Part shown: in pieces, positions 32,863 through 45,204 of the stretch
Layout of the letters: the number at the start of each line of letters is the position of its first letter
Position numbering within the stretch: the first letter of the stretch is position 1
Source: Perognathus longimembris pacificus
Taxonomy: Eukaryota > Chordata > Mammalia > Rodentia > Heteromyidae
Assembly: GCF_023159225.1 (NCBI RefSeq)
Contig: NC_063176.1
Span: 11,358,963 to 11,422,962 of the forward strand
Direction of reading: 5' to 3'
DNA length: 64,000 nt
Made by a program: the position numbers and the translations under genes
Notes under the pieces: generated by a model
Databases searched by the model: none
What the model was told of the DNA's origin: nothing
What the model saw: the letters and a program-made list of their open reading frames with translations, nothing else

Positions 32863-33889
32863 CGTTCAAAGCCCACCTGCTTTAGTTTCTACATATTCAA
32901 ATTTAATAGGATTAAACGTTATCAAATCTCAGGTTCAGAATTTTCTTGTAGCATGTGTTTATTATGACTTAAAAAATACCTACATTAAATGAGTGTCTCC
33001 TTATATTACTTAGGTTTATTTTATACAGACAAGAGTATTACAGAATTAACACATTCATTGGTAATTTAAAAATAAAGTAAATTCAAATTGAATTACCTGA
33101 TTGGGCTGGAGGTTGTTTTGGCCAAAATGTTTCAAATTAGCATCTAAATTATTTCATGTTTCATATGATAACTATGGCTTTAATTGACTTAAACCACAAC
33201 AAAATTGTAGAGTTTCATATATATATATTGCAAATAAAAATATATAGTAGCATAATTTACAATGAAATTAATGGATATATTTAATTGTGATTGAAACACT
33301 GTTAAAATGAGATTTTACATTATTATGAAAAGATAAAATCTGCATATTAGAATATTATTGTATTAAGATCCTTTAAAAGTCTGCTGTTATCAATGTATAC
33401 TTTAGGAATCAAGAAAACTGATGACAAAGTATTTTATATTTGAAGTTTATGGGAGAAATTACATGGTAAAATTTTTAGCATAATAATGCTATAAACTATT
33501 GTCTGAGAGTGAATTGCTGACCAGTGGAATACCATTCTTTATTGAAATTTAAACCTGCTTATTAAGAACTCAAAAAAATTAATATGCCTCTGGAGCTTTC
33601 CAGATTGAATAGAAGATTATCTTCTTTTCTTCAGTGTCACCTTACTTTCCTGTCATATTGTTGAAAATGTACGTTCAAAGGGTTTTCACTATGATTTTCA
33701 CACATGTGTACACAGTACTTTGAATGATTTATACCTTGCTTGCTTTTACTTTCTCCTTCTCACTAGTCCCTTGTTATTCAAAAGCTTCCAGTCAATTTGA
33801 TTTTGACATCTTCATCACTCTCTAACATTCTCTTTGGACCATAAGCAAATCATAAGAAGAATGTGCCATCTGGACACACCTCCTTCTAG
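32863..33889. other. AT-rich stretch, no feature recognised
   Basis: About 1 kb that is very AT-rich, without a gene or known repeat. Confidence 0.45.
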
Positions 33890-34700
33890 TCATTCGAAGG
33901 TGTGTTAGAGAAACCTCTGCAGCTGAACAGGCCAGGACTTTCTTGGAGCTGCAACAACCAAGAGATTGAACTCAACTCTCCTGAGGCCTAAACTTGGAGT
34001 CAGGGCTCTATTTCTAAACACAATGAATTTCTTTGGGCTTGTTCCAAAGTCTTTAGGTCTCTTCTGTGAGATTCAGAAGTATTCAAGTCTTATAAGGCCA
34101 AAGAAAGAATTGACAAGCAAGTTTGTTTTAAAGTAAATGTTTTAATTCAGAAGGATCGGAGAAACTCTAACCTTTGAAATACTTCTTGACTACATCTTTG
34201 GTGTAGAATTAAAGTGAGCACCCCTTCCTTCTGCTTCAGGAGGGAGCAAAGATGTGCCGTGACTTTTTAGAGAGCTTATGGCTACAAAAGGAGCTTCCCC
34301 ACTGACAATCACCACAATTTAGGAGGAGATGTTTAGGGGACATTTTTCTGAGGGTTTCTGTGGAAAAATACTGCTTATTCCTTAGCTTGGATGTCAATAG
34401 TGATCTCTTCACCTCCACCTTTTTCATATTCTACATAACATCCTCCATCTTGATCACGGATACTACAAAGCTGAGGAAGTATTTGGCTTGACATTTCCCA
34501 AAACTTTTCCCAACAGTGATTGAGAGAGTATCCAAGCCTTCCTGTGGCGGGGTCTGGAGGGCTACAGGGTGAGAAGTCTATTCCTTGAGGTGAGCATTTC
34601 CAGACTGGAAGCTTGAGTTCAAACCACCATACTCTTTTCCTACTTGTTTTCAGCAGGCACTACCACCTTAAATTTGAAAAGCTTCCTCTCAACCTTCTTC
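33890..34700 (-). other. Unassigned, less AT-rich segment; possible processed pseudogene
   Basis: About 0.8 kb with noticeably more balanced base use than its surroundings. Minus-strand frames look protein-like but are interrupted and change frame. The longest is 63 codons, at 34236-34427. I could not name a parent gene. No poly(A) tail or target duplication was found, so an unrecognised LTR or old repeat is equally possible. Confidence 0.25.
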
Positions 34701-35099
34701 TTAGAAATATCTATATCTATATATATATCACATTGTGATACTGATATATAATAAGTGTGCCCCACATCCTTTTTTTTTTAAGCCAGGAACCAACAAAGAA
34801 AAAGCATTAGATTTTTCTTCCCACATTTAATAACAAACTTTTGAGAAAAGCTTACTAATGAATATCTGATATATCTCCCTAAGGAAGGGAAGGAGTATAT
34901 TTGTGCCACCTGATTTTTGTAGCTTATTTATTTGAAAATATTGTAAAAAGTTGACCTTGATAGAAATTTCTTCAGAATTATCTAAATTAAAAAAAAAGTC
35001 TGAATATGCACTGCATATGGTTAAAAGAACCACATTCTTACATCCACTTTTATTCTTTTGAAAAATATCCACAGACACTAGAATCTGAGGAAATATTTT

Positions 35100-35311
35100 T
35101 TTTTTTTTTTTTTTTTTTGGCCAGTCCTGGGCCTTGGACTCAGGGCCTGAGCACTGTCCCTGGCTTCTTTTTGCTCAAGGCTAGCACTCTGCCACTTGAG
35201 CCACAGCACCACTTCTAGCCATTTTCTGTATATGTGGTGCTGGGGAATCGAACCCAGGGCCTCATGTATACGAGGCAAGCTCTCTTGCCACTAGGCCATA
35301 TCCCCAGCCCC
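35100..35311 (-). mobile_element. IDL-Geo-type SINE
   Basis: A near-consensus minus-strand dimer after a run of T, from GGCCAGTCCTGGGCCTTGG to CATATCCCCAGCCC. Target duplication CTGAGGAAATATTTT (35085-35099) and CTGAGGGAATATGTT (35312-35326), two mismatches. Confidence 0.95.
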
Positions 35312-35369
35312 CTGAGGGAATATGTTTTAAACAGCAGTCATAGCTTTTAATGTTTCCTTAGTTATTTTA

Positions 35370-35594
35370 TTGTATTTTATTTTTTATTTTTTGTTTTTGT
35401 TGCCAGTCCTGGGGCTTGAACTCAGGGCCTGAGCATTATCCCTGGCTTCTTTGGGCTCAAGGCTAGCACTCTGCCACTTGAGCCACAGCGCCACTTCTGG
35501 CCATTTTGTATATATGTGGTGCTGAGGAATCAAACCCAGGGCTTCATTTATACAAGGCAAGCACTCTTGCCACTAGGCCATATTCCCAGCCCCC
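35370..35594 (-). mobile_element. IDL-Geo-type SINE
   Basis: A minus-strand dimer with a T/A-rich tail, GCCAGTCCTGGGGCTTGAAC, ending CATATTCCCAGCCCC. Perfect 15-bp target duplication TCCTTAGTTATTTTA (35355-35369 and 35595-35609). It lies 58 bp from the previous SINE in the same orientation but is a separate insertion with its own duplication. Confidence 0.95.
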
Positions 35595-35624
35595 TCCTTA
35601 GTTATTTTAAAATTATATTTTTCT

Positions 35625-35705
35625 TTTTTTTATTGGATGCTAAGGACTGACTCCAGATCCTAACACATGCCAGGTATGTACACTATCACAGATTCACATC
35701 CTATG
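35625..35705 (-). mobile_element. Possible old ID-like remnant
   Basis: GGATGCTAAGGACTGACTCC and CACATGCCAGGTATGTACAC fit the complement of an ID monomer only loosely. Confidence 0.3.
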
Positions 35706-36125
35706 AGGGAGTCTCAGCTTCTCCATCAATAAGTTAGGTTTATGGGTCCTTTGGTTGCTATGACACTAGTGGGTTTGAAGCCACTTCAACGTTCCTCTGT
35801 ATTATTACAGTATTTCATCAATGGAAATAAGTGTTTGCATCTGACTCACACTAGTGGTCTAGTTACTCTGGTCACCTGGACGTTTCTCTCTGGGTTAAAC
35901 ACCTCTTCCCGTGACTGCTATGAGTCATCATGCTATGTCATTTTATCCTAAGGTAAAGAGAAATAATGTTTATTTTGAGATTGTTACTCTTAAGGGACTT
36001 CAAAGTCATCGGTCATTTAAATTTTCACCACAGCATTAGGAAATAGCCATTATTTTTGTGTGATCACTAGTGTGCAACCAAGACAGCACGTAAACTAAAA
36101 GGGTTTCATGCTTTGGTATGGGTGT

Positions 36126-36325
36126 GTGTGCTAGTCTTGGGGCTTGATTAGGGCCTGATCTCTATAGGCTCTATGCTCTATGATAGCCACAGTTGCCCTT
36201 ACATCTTCTGGTGCTTAGATAAAGATCAGAGTCTCAAGGACGTTCCTTCCTGAGCTGATTTTGAGCCATGGTTCCCAGATCTCAGCCTCTTGAGTAAGGC
36301 TTGTAAGTATGTGCCATCAGTGTCC
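36126..36325 (-). mobile_element. B1-Geo-type composite SINE, decayed
   Basis: Complement Geo (AGTCTTGGGGCTTGATTAGGG) is followed by a complement B1-like half (GATTTTGAGCCATGGTTCCC, GATCTCAGCCTCTTGAGTAAGG, GTGCCATCAGTGTCC). Many substitutions. Confidence 0.65.
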
Positions 36326-38591
36326 AGCTATAGTTGTAAAATTTTATATCACTAATTTTTAATCAATCACTGCAAGGCTCTAACAGCAAAGAGTATACTC
36401 AGAAAGCATAGACATCAAGAGTGAAATGTGGCTTGTTAAAAGAAACCTATCCATGTTTCACCCATAGCATCTGATACATGCTGCATTAAGGAGAGGTAGC
36501 TGTAACATATGTGTATGATTAGCATATGCACATGGCTTTTTTTTTATCTCTACATGACTGTGCTTAGCATTCTGTACTCACTTTCCAAACCATTCAATTA
36601 TTCCTGGGTAAATTCTCTATTCTATAATGAATCCTAATTATGCATAGAAGAGTTGGAAAAGAAAAGAGGAAGAGCAAATAGTTTCATGAATATCAGAGAT
36701 CCTAGAGCTGTAGGTAATAACTCTTGGCTTTCAGAAAGCACACTGCAAAATATGAATAATTTTCAAATGCTGATTTGATTACTGACTTGCTTTCCACATT
36801 TAAAACAAGCAACAAAGAATCCAGGGCTTCAAGATAGTGCAGATTGAAGAAGATTTCTGAGCTCATAAAAGACTGAATAAAATTTTTCTTAAGTAATTAA
36901 TTTAACCACTGTGTATATCTTAAATAAAATGGTACCAATACATTAGTGCCATTCATTTTCGTACAATGTTTAAGGTTATTACCTGTTTGGAATGTTACCT
37001 ACATTTTCATGTACAACATAAAAATTTATGATGGATACCCTTTGAATGTGTATCTAAAAGTATGAATTAAAATAAAGTATGATTTATGATGAGAAAAAGT
37101 ATAACAAGCTCAGTTTTAATTACCTTTTTTTATAGATGAACTCAGAGAAATTTCCGAATAAAATGTACCTTATCACAGAATACATCACAATGATTTGTGT
37201 AGTAAAGAATGGTGCATATTAATGTTATTCCTCTACTAAATAACCACCTTGGTCTGTCTTCTATTTTTAATGCAAATGATTACTAAATCACACAATCTAC
37301 ATTTTCTTCCTCATTATACCATGATATAGTATTTTTCCAACAGACAAGTATTTGTAGGGTATAAAGTATGCTCACTGACTTTTGAGTCTTTTACATATTT
37401 CCTATTGTTTTAGATGACAATTATGTTCATATATTCCAGAACTCTAACTGATTTGTGAACTTTGCTATCTTCCAACATTTTATATTGTGTCATAAAATGT
37501 GGAATGGTACAAAATAAAACTAAGCAAGAGAGTCATCTTAATGTCTTTAAGTCATCCATTTAAAACTGGAAGCTAAAATTTCATGAATAATTTGTAATAT
37601 CAGCAAGCTTGCAAACCAGTAAAGTTCAGAAAACATGTGAGGAAGGAAAATGCACAGAAAAGAGCATAATGCTAAATATACTTGTTTTGTAGAATGTCTG
37701 AGAGCTATGGTAGAAGTTGATGATGGATTATGTAATGATAACACACCATACACTAGAAAAGTTTAGACACAGCATCGCCACAGTGGGGATCAGCATTTTT
37801 ATCATTCAAAAGCCATCATTTTAGAGGGTGCTCTACTTACTCCATTTTCTGCTTCAAAAAGTCTGATAAAAGTAATGAAAGCATAGAGTAGAATGATGAG
37901 ATTACTGAGCTGCCATATTGTGATTTATGACAACACCCAAAACTTCGTTAGTGAAGTTAGGAACTAAACCCTCATTCCACAGTTGCACTTATGTGCCACC
38001 AGGATTCTTATTTGTAAGGTGGATACAGATTAATAAGGACAAATACAAAACAGATTTAGAAGGCCACGGTAGCAAGTCTAGGATTGTGACAAAGATTCCT
38101 CTCCATGTGTCCCAGGTACATCATCAATCCATGGAAAAGGCAAACTTTATCAGAGATTGTTTTGACTGAAATATCAGACAACTAATTGGATGACCTGAAT
38201 AATTTAGGGACAATGACTTACAAGTACCCTCAGACTGTTGAAGAATATAGGGCAGACCAAACACCTTATATATAACCTCTATTTAGAAATTACCCACCAT
38301 TCCCCCAGAGTCATATATGTTCATAGTATGAAGATATAAGGCCCTTGGAAATCAGTTATGATAATATGAGTTCAGAAAGGTGTGGTTCCTATGATGCATT
38401 TGTAGATTTATAAGAGAAAGAGGATGGATAAGAGAGAGAAAAAGAGAGAGAGAGCACATGTGTCAGGAAGCTGAATTATACAGGGAAGACTGTTTGTTGG
38501 CTTGCCCAAAGTGTTCCCAGAAATCTGGTTTGTATATATAGAAGGCTCCAAAATTTTATCATATGGCAAAATCCCTAAAAGATAATAAGAG
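36326..38591. other. AT-rich stretch, no feature recognised
   Basis: About 2.3 kb. It includes a short GAGA-rich patch (38411-38456). No gene or interpretable repeat. Confidence 0.45.
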
Positions 38592-38601
38592 ATATGACTT
38601 A

Positions 38602-38848
38602 ACTGGGCACTGGTTTCTTACATCTATAATACTAACTACTCACGAGGCTGAGATTTTAGACTTTGTGTTTGAAGCCAGCTGGAGCAGGAAAGTCCTTAAA
38701 AGACATTTATCTTCAATTAACCACCAAAAAATAGGTAGTGGCTCTGTGGCTCATAGTGGTAGAGCACGAGCCTTGAGCAGATAAAGCTCAGGGGAAGTGC
38801 CAGGACCCTGAGTTCAAATCCCAGACTGACAAAACATAAAAAAGAAGA
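38602..38848 (+). mobile_element. B1-Geo-type composite SINE
   Basis: B1-like half (CTGGGCACTGGTTTCTTAC), linker (GAAGCCAGCTGGAGCAGG, CAATTAACCACCAAAAA), Geo half (GTGGCTCATAGTGGTAGAGC to GAGTTCAAATCCC) and A-rich tail. Perfect 10-bp target duplication ATATGACTTA (38592-38601 and 38849-38858). Confidence 0.9.
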
Positions 38849-38858
38849 ATATGACTTA

Positions 38859-39429
38859 AAATATTTGAAAATCACTTTTTAACCTCTAGTCTTTCTTAGT
38901 GGATATGATTTCCTGATACATACAACAAAGGAGTCTTTATCTTTATCTTCTTCTATGTTCAAAAGAATAATTTGTTGGAGAGAGAAGAAGGTAATTCATA
39001 ACCCAGAAAAACATAATGTAACCTTAGGAGTTGAGAGTCAAGGTAAATCCAAGGACCTTAGCAACAAGAGGGTCTTCCTTTAGGATAATATCAGTGCTAT
39101 TACTAAACTTCTAAGATGCATAAAAAACATGGAACCAGACTCATTGTTGAACAGCAGTATTTAAGTACAAGTACAGAGATGGACTAAGTTGAAGTGATCT
39201 GAAAAGTGTGTCTGTTTTATTAATAACTCAAAGTGCAAAGTTCTCAATTACTGGAAAGCATATTATATTCAATAAGATTAGAGATGAGAATAATCTGATG
39301 TTCACTTATGTATGAGAATTACTAAATCAAATCTTCAGTCTCTTCCAAGGCTTGTACCTTGTAGAGTAATAAATACAATAATTAAGCATATACATTTAAA
39401 GCATATGTATTTGCTGTTTTACTTTCAGT
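38859..39429. other. Unique sequence, no feature recognised
   Basis: About 0.6 kb of AT-rich sequence. Confidence 0.4.
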
Positions 39430-40600
39430 AATAATACATCTTTAAGGGTCTTTCCTTTTATAGATTTATTTATTGGTATAGTAAAGGTGATGTGTAGAGG
39501 GGCTATAGTAACATAAGTCAAATAAAGAATATGTTTCTTTTTGAACAATGTCATCCTTCCCTTTCTTATCCCTCCTGAACTCACCCACAAATTGTAGAGT
39601 TAATGTTCAACATAATATCTAGTGAGTATCACTGCTACATGTGCTTTCCCTTTGTTTCACATTTCTGTGTTCCCCTTGCCCTCCCAAAGACAGACAAATG
39701 AAATAACAAGACAAAAGAAAACAAAAACAGGAACAAAGGGAAAAGTACCTGCAGTTTCCATTTCCTGGAATTAATTTCAATAAATAAAAATGTATGTGAT
39801 CAGATGCACATAGGTATTGTGTTGCGATCCCCTCCTAGGACTATCCTCCTTTTATCTTACTGTGTGTGAATGCCTAGAGATCTGTATAATTTATCATGTC
39901 CCCCCCCACAAAAAACAAATCCTCAAAACAACAACAAGAACAACCCCATTAATAAATGGGCTGAAGTCTTAAAGAGAGACTTCTCCAAAGAAGAAATAAG
40001 AAAAACTAATAGACATATGAAGATATCTTCAATATTTCTGGCTATAAAAGAATTGCAAAACAAAACAATATAGAGATTCCATCTCACCTCAGTTAGAATG
40101 CCCATTACTAAGGAAATAAATAATAACAGATGCTGGCAGGGATGTGGCCAAAGGAGAATACCACTACATGGTTGGTAGGAATGTAAATTTGTTCAGCCAC
40201 CCTAGAAAGCAGTATGGAGGTTCCTCAAAAGACTAAACATAGAGCTCCCCTATGACCCAGCAATCTCACTCCTGGACATTTACCCAAATGACCACAAACA
40301 AGGCTGTAGTAAAGTCACCAGTGCAACCATGTTCATTGCAGCACTATTTACCATAGTCAAGATATAGAACCAACCCAAATGCCCCTTGGTAGATCAAGAT
40401 AATGTGGTACACATATACAGTGCAATTCTATGCTTCCATGTGAGAGAATGACATCGCCCCATATGCAAAGAAATGGAAAGACTTGAACAAGTTATATTAA
40501 GTGAAGTAAGTCAAACATAAATAAACAGGCTGTGTGTTCTCCCTGATTGTAATAACTAGAATATGTCTAGGATGCTCTTAGGTTGTATTAGAAATGTTAA
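39430..40600 (-). mobile_element. LINE-1 with inverted 5' segment
   Basis: 39430-39897 is L1 3' UTR on the minus strand: TACCCTTCC-type module, GAGTATCACTGCTACATGTG, and GTGTGAATGCCTAGAG on the plus strand. From about 39905 the orientation flips to sense ORF2 C-terminus (TTAATAAATGGGCTGAAG, CCCTATGACCCAGCAATC, TTAAGTGAAGTAAGTC) up to about 40560. Seen from the minus strand, this is a 3' UTR preceded by an inverted, more 5' ORF2 piece, the classic twin-priming product. The frames are broken. Outer ends are approximate and no target duplication was identified. Confidence 0.82.
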
Positions 40601-40836
40601 CTTTTTCAGGTTAAAGAGAAATATCCTTGAATGAATATTTGCATTACAGCAAAGAGTGAAAAATTCCATGAAGAGTAAAACTGAAAATATGGAATACTCT
40701 TTCAGATTTTTAATTTTAGAAGGCAATAATGACTGAAGTTTTAACTATAACACACACAAACCATTTTTTGTGATAAAAACAGTATAAGCATTAAGAAAAC
40801 AAAATAGATACACACAGTTTATAAAGTTCTCCCATG

Positions 40837-40950
40837 ACAAGGTAACAAACTGTACAAGAAATGTATCCAGTGCCTAACGTATGAAACTGTAACCTTTCTG
40901 TACATCAGTTTGATAATAAAAATTTGAAAAAAAAAAAAAAACGGAAAAAA
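40837..40950 (+). mobile_element. Very short LINE-1 3'-end insertion
   Basis: Only 114 bp: ACAAGGTAACAAACTG, the terminal 3' module, TTGATAATAAAAATTTG and poly(A). It is flanked by a perfect 16-bp duplication ATAAAGTTCTCCCATG (40821-40836 and 40951-40966), which proves a complete, extremely 5'-truncated L1 insertion. Confidence 0.95.
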
Positions 40951-40966
40951 ATAAAGTTCTCCCATG

Positions 40967-42454
40967 TATATCAAGCAAATTTTTGAGTGAAGTTACTATA
41001 TACACATATTTATATTCAAGTCACTTTACAAATATAATAAACAAATTTTACCAAATGTTAAACTTGTTAATAGTATTCATAAATATTTAATGAATCAATA
41101 AAATATAAAAATGAATACACTAGAAGAGATTGAAAATGTTAAAACAGTAGTCTAAACCTACAGTTAAGGATTTGAAAGTGAAGTGCCAACTAGTGTCATA
41201 TGCAATTCTCCTGAGTGTGTGAACATGTTCTGCCACTAATGGTATACAAGCTACAGGCATGCACTGCATTTATAATTGCCTGAGATTCTTAATATATTCA
41301 TTAAATAAGTAAAGTAATTATTTAGATATAGTTAAGACTTACTAACGTACATGAACTGACTGAAACTTATACTTTGCACTTGTTCAAGCAAGACAGTAGA
41401 ATGTTAGAATATAGTATGTCAAAATTTATGATCTATAAATTACATCTAATTACAGTTATATAAAGAAATTACTTCTCCAATACAGAATGTTATGTTGTTA
41501 TTTTATCAAAATGATAGTTATATTAATTAAATATGATCAATATTATCTAAATAATTAGATACTGACAGTATATAAAATACATATGTGGTATTTCATTTGT
41601 TACATATTTGTTTTTAAATTTATTGGGAAATTCTCTGTCTACTGGGCATGCATATTTCATGAAGATGTGGTAAACCTTCCATTTTAAAGCATATCTACTA
41701 TTGTTTTCCTGCTTCTTTTGATTCTATTTTTACCTTGAGATCTTTTTCAAATTTAACAACATAATCAGTGAGGTAATGTATGGAAGAAGGCAGAAAATCT
41801 TCAGAGTTGTTTTATAGTTTTAATTATTTCTTGTCACTCAGGTTGTGTAGTAATTTTCACGACTTTAATTTCTTCTCCATATTGCTTAATTTAGGAAGAA
41901 CTCAGATAATACAGCACATGCATTAAGCCAATCAAAACAAAATATATAAGTATATTTTAGTTTGAAATGATATTTCTATTTGTTGGTGCTTTTTTTAGTA
42001 TATAGTCTAGATACCAGCCTTTGGTGAAAATATGTACTCTCAACATGCAGCTTTTGCCTTTCATTTTTCAAATAAGTTTTTTTTATTTATCTTAACTTAT
42101 TTAATAGCATTGCATGATTTCCATTATTTTTCTCATAGCTACATTTATTTTTATTCACAAATACACACTAGAAGCCTCTTAACTTTCACCTAAGTCATCA
42201 CAGTCAATGTCTTTAATTAAACAATATAGTCAGATACATGAAACTTACAATAAAGCAACATGTATTTCAATTCATTAATCTTTTCCTATTAGGATTCTTT
42301 CAAGCCATATGCAATTCAGATCACTCAATTCAGTTCAAGGCTAAAAATAGAGTTATGCCATCATTAGTGAACAGTGATTCTCTTAACCTAAAACTGGTCA
42401 ATGTTTAACTCATTCTCAAATGTGCTTCCTTAGCTCTCATAAGAATTCAGTCAT
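40967..42454. other. AT-rich stretch, no feature recognised
   Basis: About 1.5 kb of AT-rich sequence. Near 41200-41280 there is a faint SINE-like patch that could not be classified. Confidence 0.45.
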
Positions 42455-42665
42455 AGCTGGGTAACAGTGGCTCACTCCTGTAATCCTCAGATGTGAGAAT
42501 CACAGTTTAAATCCAGTGAAGGCAGACAATACAAGAGAGGCTTATCATAAATTAATGAGCAAAAAGTTGGAACTGGACATATGGCTCCAGTGGTAAACTT
42601 CCAGCCTTAAAACAAAAATCAAGTGAGAGCATGACAGTTTGAGTTTAACCCCTAGCCTTACAGGG
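42455..42665 (+). mobile_element. B1-Geo-type composite SINE, decayed
   Basis: B1-like start (AGCTGGGTAACAGTGGCTCAC, CCTGTAATCC), linker region, then a heavily mutated Geo half (TGGCTCCAGTGGTAAAC, AGTTTGAGTTTAACCCC). Confidence 0.65.
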
Positions 42666-42825
42666 TAACATTAAAGCAACAATGAAAGAATTCAGTCAGT
42701 GCACAAGTTTTGACTGTCTCTACCACTGTGAATCCAAGTATGTGCTGTTGTAAGTCCACTTCCTTTTATGTCCTGTATTTCTAAAGTATCCAGTGAGATT
42801 CAGTTTTGTGAATCTACATTTAACA

Positions 42826-42860
42826 GTAGTGTGTGTGTGTATGTGTGTGTGTGTGTGTGT
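42826..42860. repeat. (TG)n microsatellite, interrupted
   Basis: About 17 TG units with one TA interruption. Confidence 0.9.
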
Positions 42861-43319
42861 AAAAGACAATAGGAATACTTATTTCTTGCTCCGTCCTCAG
42901 TTAAAGTTCCTGACAGTTGTTATCTGCAGAACAGAACCCATTCAGATTAGAAGCCAGAAACACCACATCTGTTCCTTTACACAGTCTTACTCCAGTCTGC
43001 TGTCATTTTTGATACTCATTTTTTGTTTTTGGATTGTTAATTAATTCATGTATAGCTGTCAATATCTTAACATTCCATAGTAGACAAACTTACATCATCA
43101 ACACAATAAGCAAAGCTTCAACTTAAATGTACCAGCCCTGCTTAATATCTGCTAAATAATGTACTTGAATTCATTTTTTCTAATTTTTTTCTTGGGCAAT
43201 TTAATAAGGGCTTACATCCAAATTTTGGTACTAGAATAATTATATTCCCCTTTCTGCTATCTACATTTGCTTTTTTTTTCCCCCTGTGGACTTAGTGATA
43301 ACAGTTCAAATAACAGTGA

Positions 43320-43555
43320 AACTGCTGCTTCCATGGCTTGAACTCACGGCTTCACATGCTCGCTTGACTTCTTTACTCATTGCTAGGCTCTACCACTTCA
43401 GCTACACCAACACTTCTGGCTTTTTGATTATTAACGGGAGAGAAGACTTTCTGTTTTGTTTTGTGTTTTTTTTTCCTCCAGGACTGGCTTTGAACCCAAA
43501 ATCTGAAGTATTGTCTCCTGAGTAGTTGGAATGACACATATGAGCCGCCAGCCCC
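43320..43555 (-). mobile_element. B1-Geo-type composite SINE, decayed
   Basis: Complement Geo half (GGCTTGAACTCACGGCTTC, GGCTCTACCACTTCAGC) and complement B1-like half (GGACTGGCTTTGAACCC, CTCCTGAGTAGTTGGAATG, GAGCCGCCAGCCCC). Confidence 0.7.
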
Positions 43556-44335
43556 AGCTCTCAGTCAAACATCTCTTAAACAACAGGCAATTTTCCCCTA
43601 AGCCAAAAAAAAAAACCCCTCATTTCAAAAGGGATAATTTATCCATTACTAGTCATGAGGAGTCGTGTAGTCCTTTCCTAAGGCCATGGTTCAAGCTGCA
43701 GAGCTTGGGAGATCTTTATAGAAGGAGGCGGTCTTTGCTCCTATGATGTGATAACAATGAGTCCTGGCTCCAGGAATTCTACAATTATTACTTTGCGTCA
43801 CTCTTAACAATTGATTTATTGCAGCATATTGTGCAATTTAAGTATAATTAAATAATGGACAAGGAGGTGATAAAATAACTAAATGCTGACTGAATATTAA
43901 ACCAAATACCAGAAACGTACTTCAGAGCAAACACTAAAATTTGAACACTATTTCTTTCACATGCTGCTGTTCTTTGGTTTTCACCAATTTCAGTTGACCT
44001 GAAGACAATATTACCCATCTTAGTGACAGCCATGAGAGATTCTATGGGATCACATGCAGATGTGTGTCCATGTATGTGTATGATAAACAATTATGCAAAC
44101 TAACAGTTTAGAAAGGAAAAACATTTCATGAAGCAATATATGAATATTGGCAAAACTATGTACAGAAACCAATGTACATGCATTGAAATTCCAAGTGGTT
44201 CAAAGCAGAAAAGAAAAGAAAATCATTATGCATCACTGTGTTGTTTTAGAAGAAATTCTGTCAAATAAACACAGATACAAAATGTTATATGGTAAATTAA
44301 CCAAGAAACCACATATTGAAGTATCAACTATTGTG
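43556..44335. other. Unique sequence, no feature recognised
   Basis: About 0.8 kb. The 80-codon minus-strand frame (43848-44090) is unassigned. Confidence 0.4.
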
Positions 44336-44700
44336 TCTTTATTAGAGCATTAGCTGTCTGCAGGAAGCCAGTTGTTACAAAGCCAGCAAACCAAAATCGA
44401 GAGAAACAGGGTAAAAAAAGATAGACAACTACAAAAGCAATACTTGCAAAACTGTTTGGTGTAAATGAACTGAACAACTCATGGGGGGAAAGGGAAAGGG
44501 GGAGGAGGGAGGGGGATTGAGGGAGGAAGTAACAAACAGTACAAGAAATGTATCCAATGCCTAATGTATGAAACTGTAACCTCTCTGTACATCAGTTTGA
44601 TAATAAAAATTAAAAAACAAAAAACAAAGCCAGCAACCCACACATACCCTTAACACGGTCAGGAAACAGACCAGAGAGGAAAGATAGAAACACCAACAAG
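44336..44700 (-). mobile_element. LTR-like fragment, split by an L1 insertion
   Basis: GTCTTTATTAGAGCATTAGC and CTGTCTGCAGGAAGCCAG (44336-44373) match the start of the element at 53330 (GTCTTTACTGGGGTGCTAGC, CTGTCTGCAGGCAGCC). Read on the minus strand this is an AATAAAGAC polyadenylation region, so both look like the R/U5 end of one LTR family. The L1 at 44390-44623 interrupts it. Confidence 0.5.
44390..44623 (+). mobile_element. Short LINE-1 3'-end insertion
   Basis: 234 bp of L1 3' UTR end with a G-rich GGGGGAGGAGGGAGGGGG tract, GAGGGAGGAAGTAACAAAC and TTGATAATAAAAATT plus A-rich tail. Perfect 13-bp target duplication ACAAAGCCAGCAA (44377-44389 and 44624-44636). Confidence 0.93.
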
Positions 44701-44976
44701 TGGTATTTGCTATTTGGAGGAGTCTTTGTTTGCACTTTTATGCTTTAGTAATCTAAAAGTGTCAATGTGGACTTCAAATGGCTAATTGTGTAGTTAGGAA
44801 ATCATTACTGCATTGGCCAAAATATCTTGAGCAAATTTTAGTTCATATGCTATGTCCTATTATTTTGTTCTCTTAGGTAAGTGAGCCTAATTTTAGATGG
44901 TATTAAAGTTAAATTGTATTGGTAATTATAGTACAATTGGTAAGACCTCAGGCTATTGATCCTAGGAATATTTGTG

Positions 44977-45153
44977 CTTATCTTTTATTCAGTGTACTAT
45001 TTTCAAAATGATTTATTATTTCTGGAGGCTAGCATTGATAAAATGAGAGCTCTGAACTTACAATGTCCATTAACAGCCCTTGGGATCTGCCTGAAAAGCT
45101 GTTTTGATCTTTGTCTTAATATCATTGTAAACAGAGTAATGAAGAAAATAGAT
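44977..45153. repeat. 177-bp direct repeat, copy 1
   Basis: Begins CTTATCTTTTATTCAG and ends GAAGAAAATAGAT. It recurs at 46831-47008 with three substitutions and one inserted T. It is not recognisable as a SINE, L1 or LTR. It sits in apparently unique sequence. Confidence 0.95.
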
Positions 45154-45204
45154 TCTCTTTTCCTATCACTTCAATGTGAATGTTTTCCCAGTAAATAACT
45201 AGAA

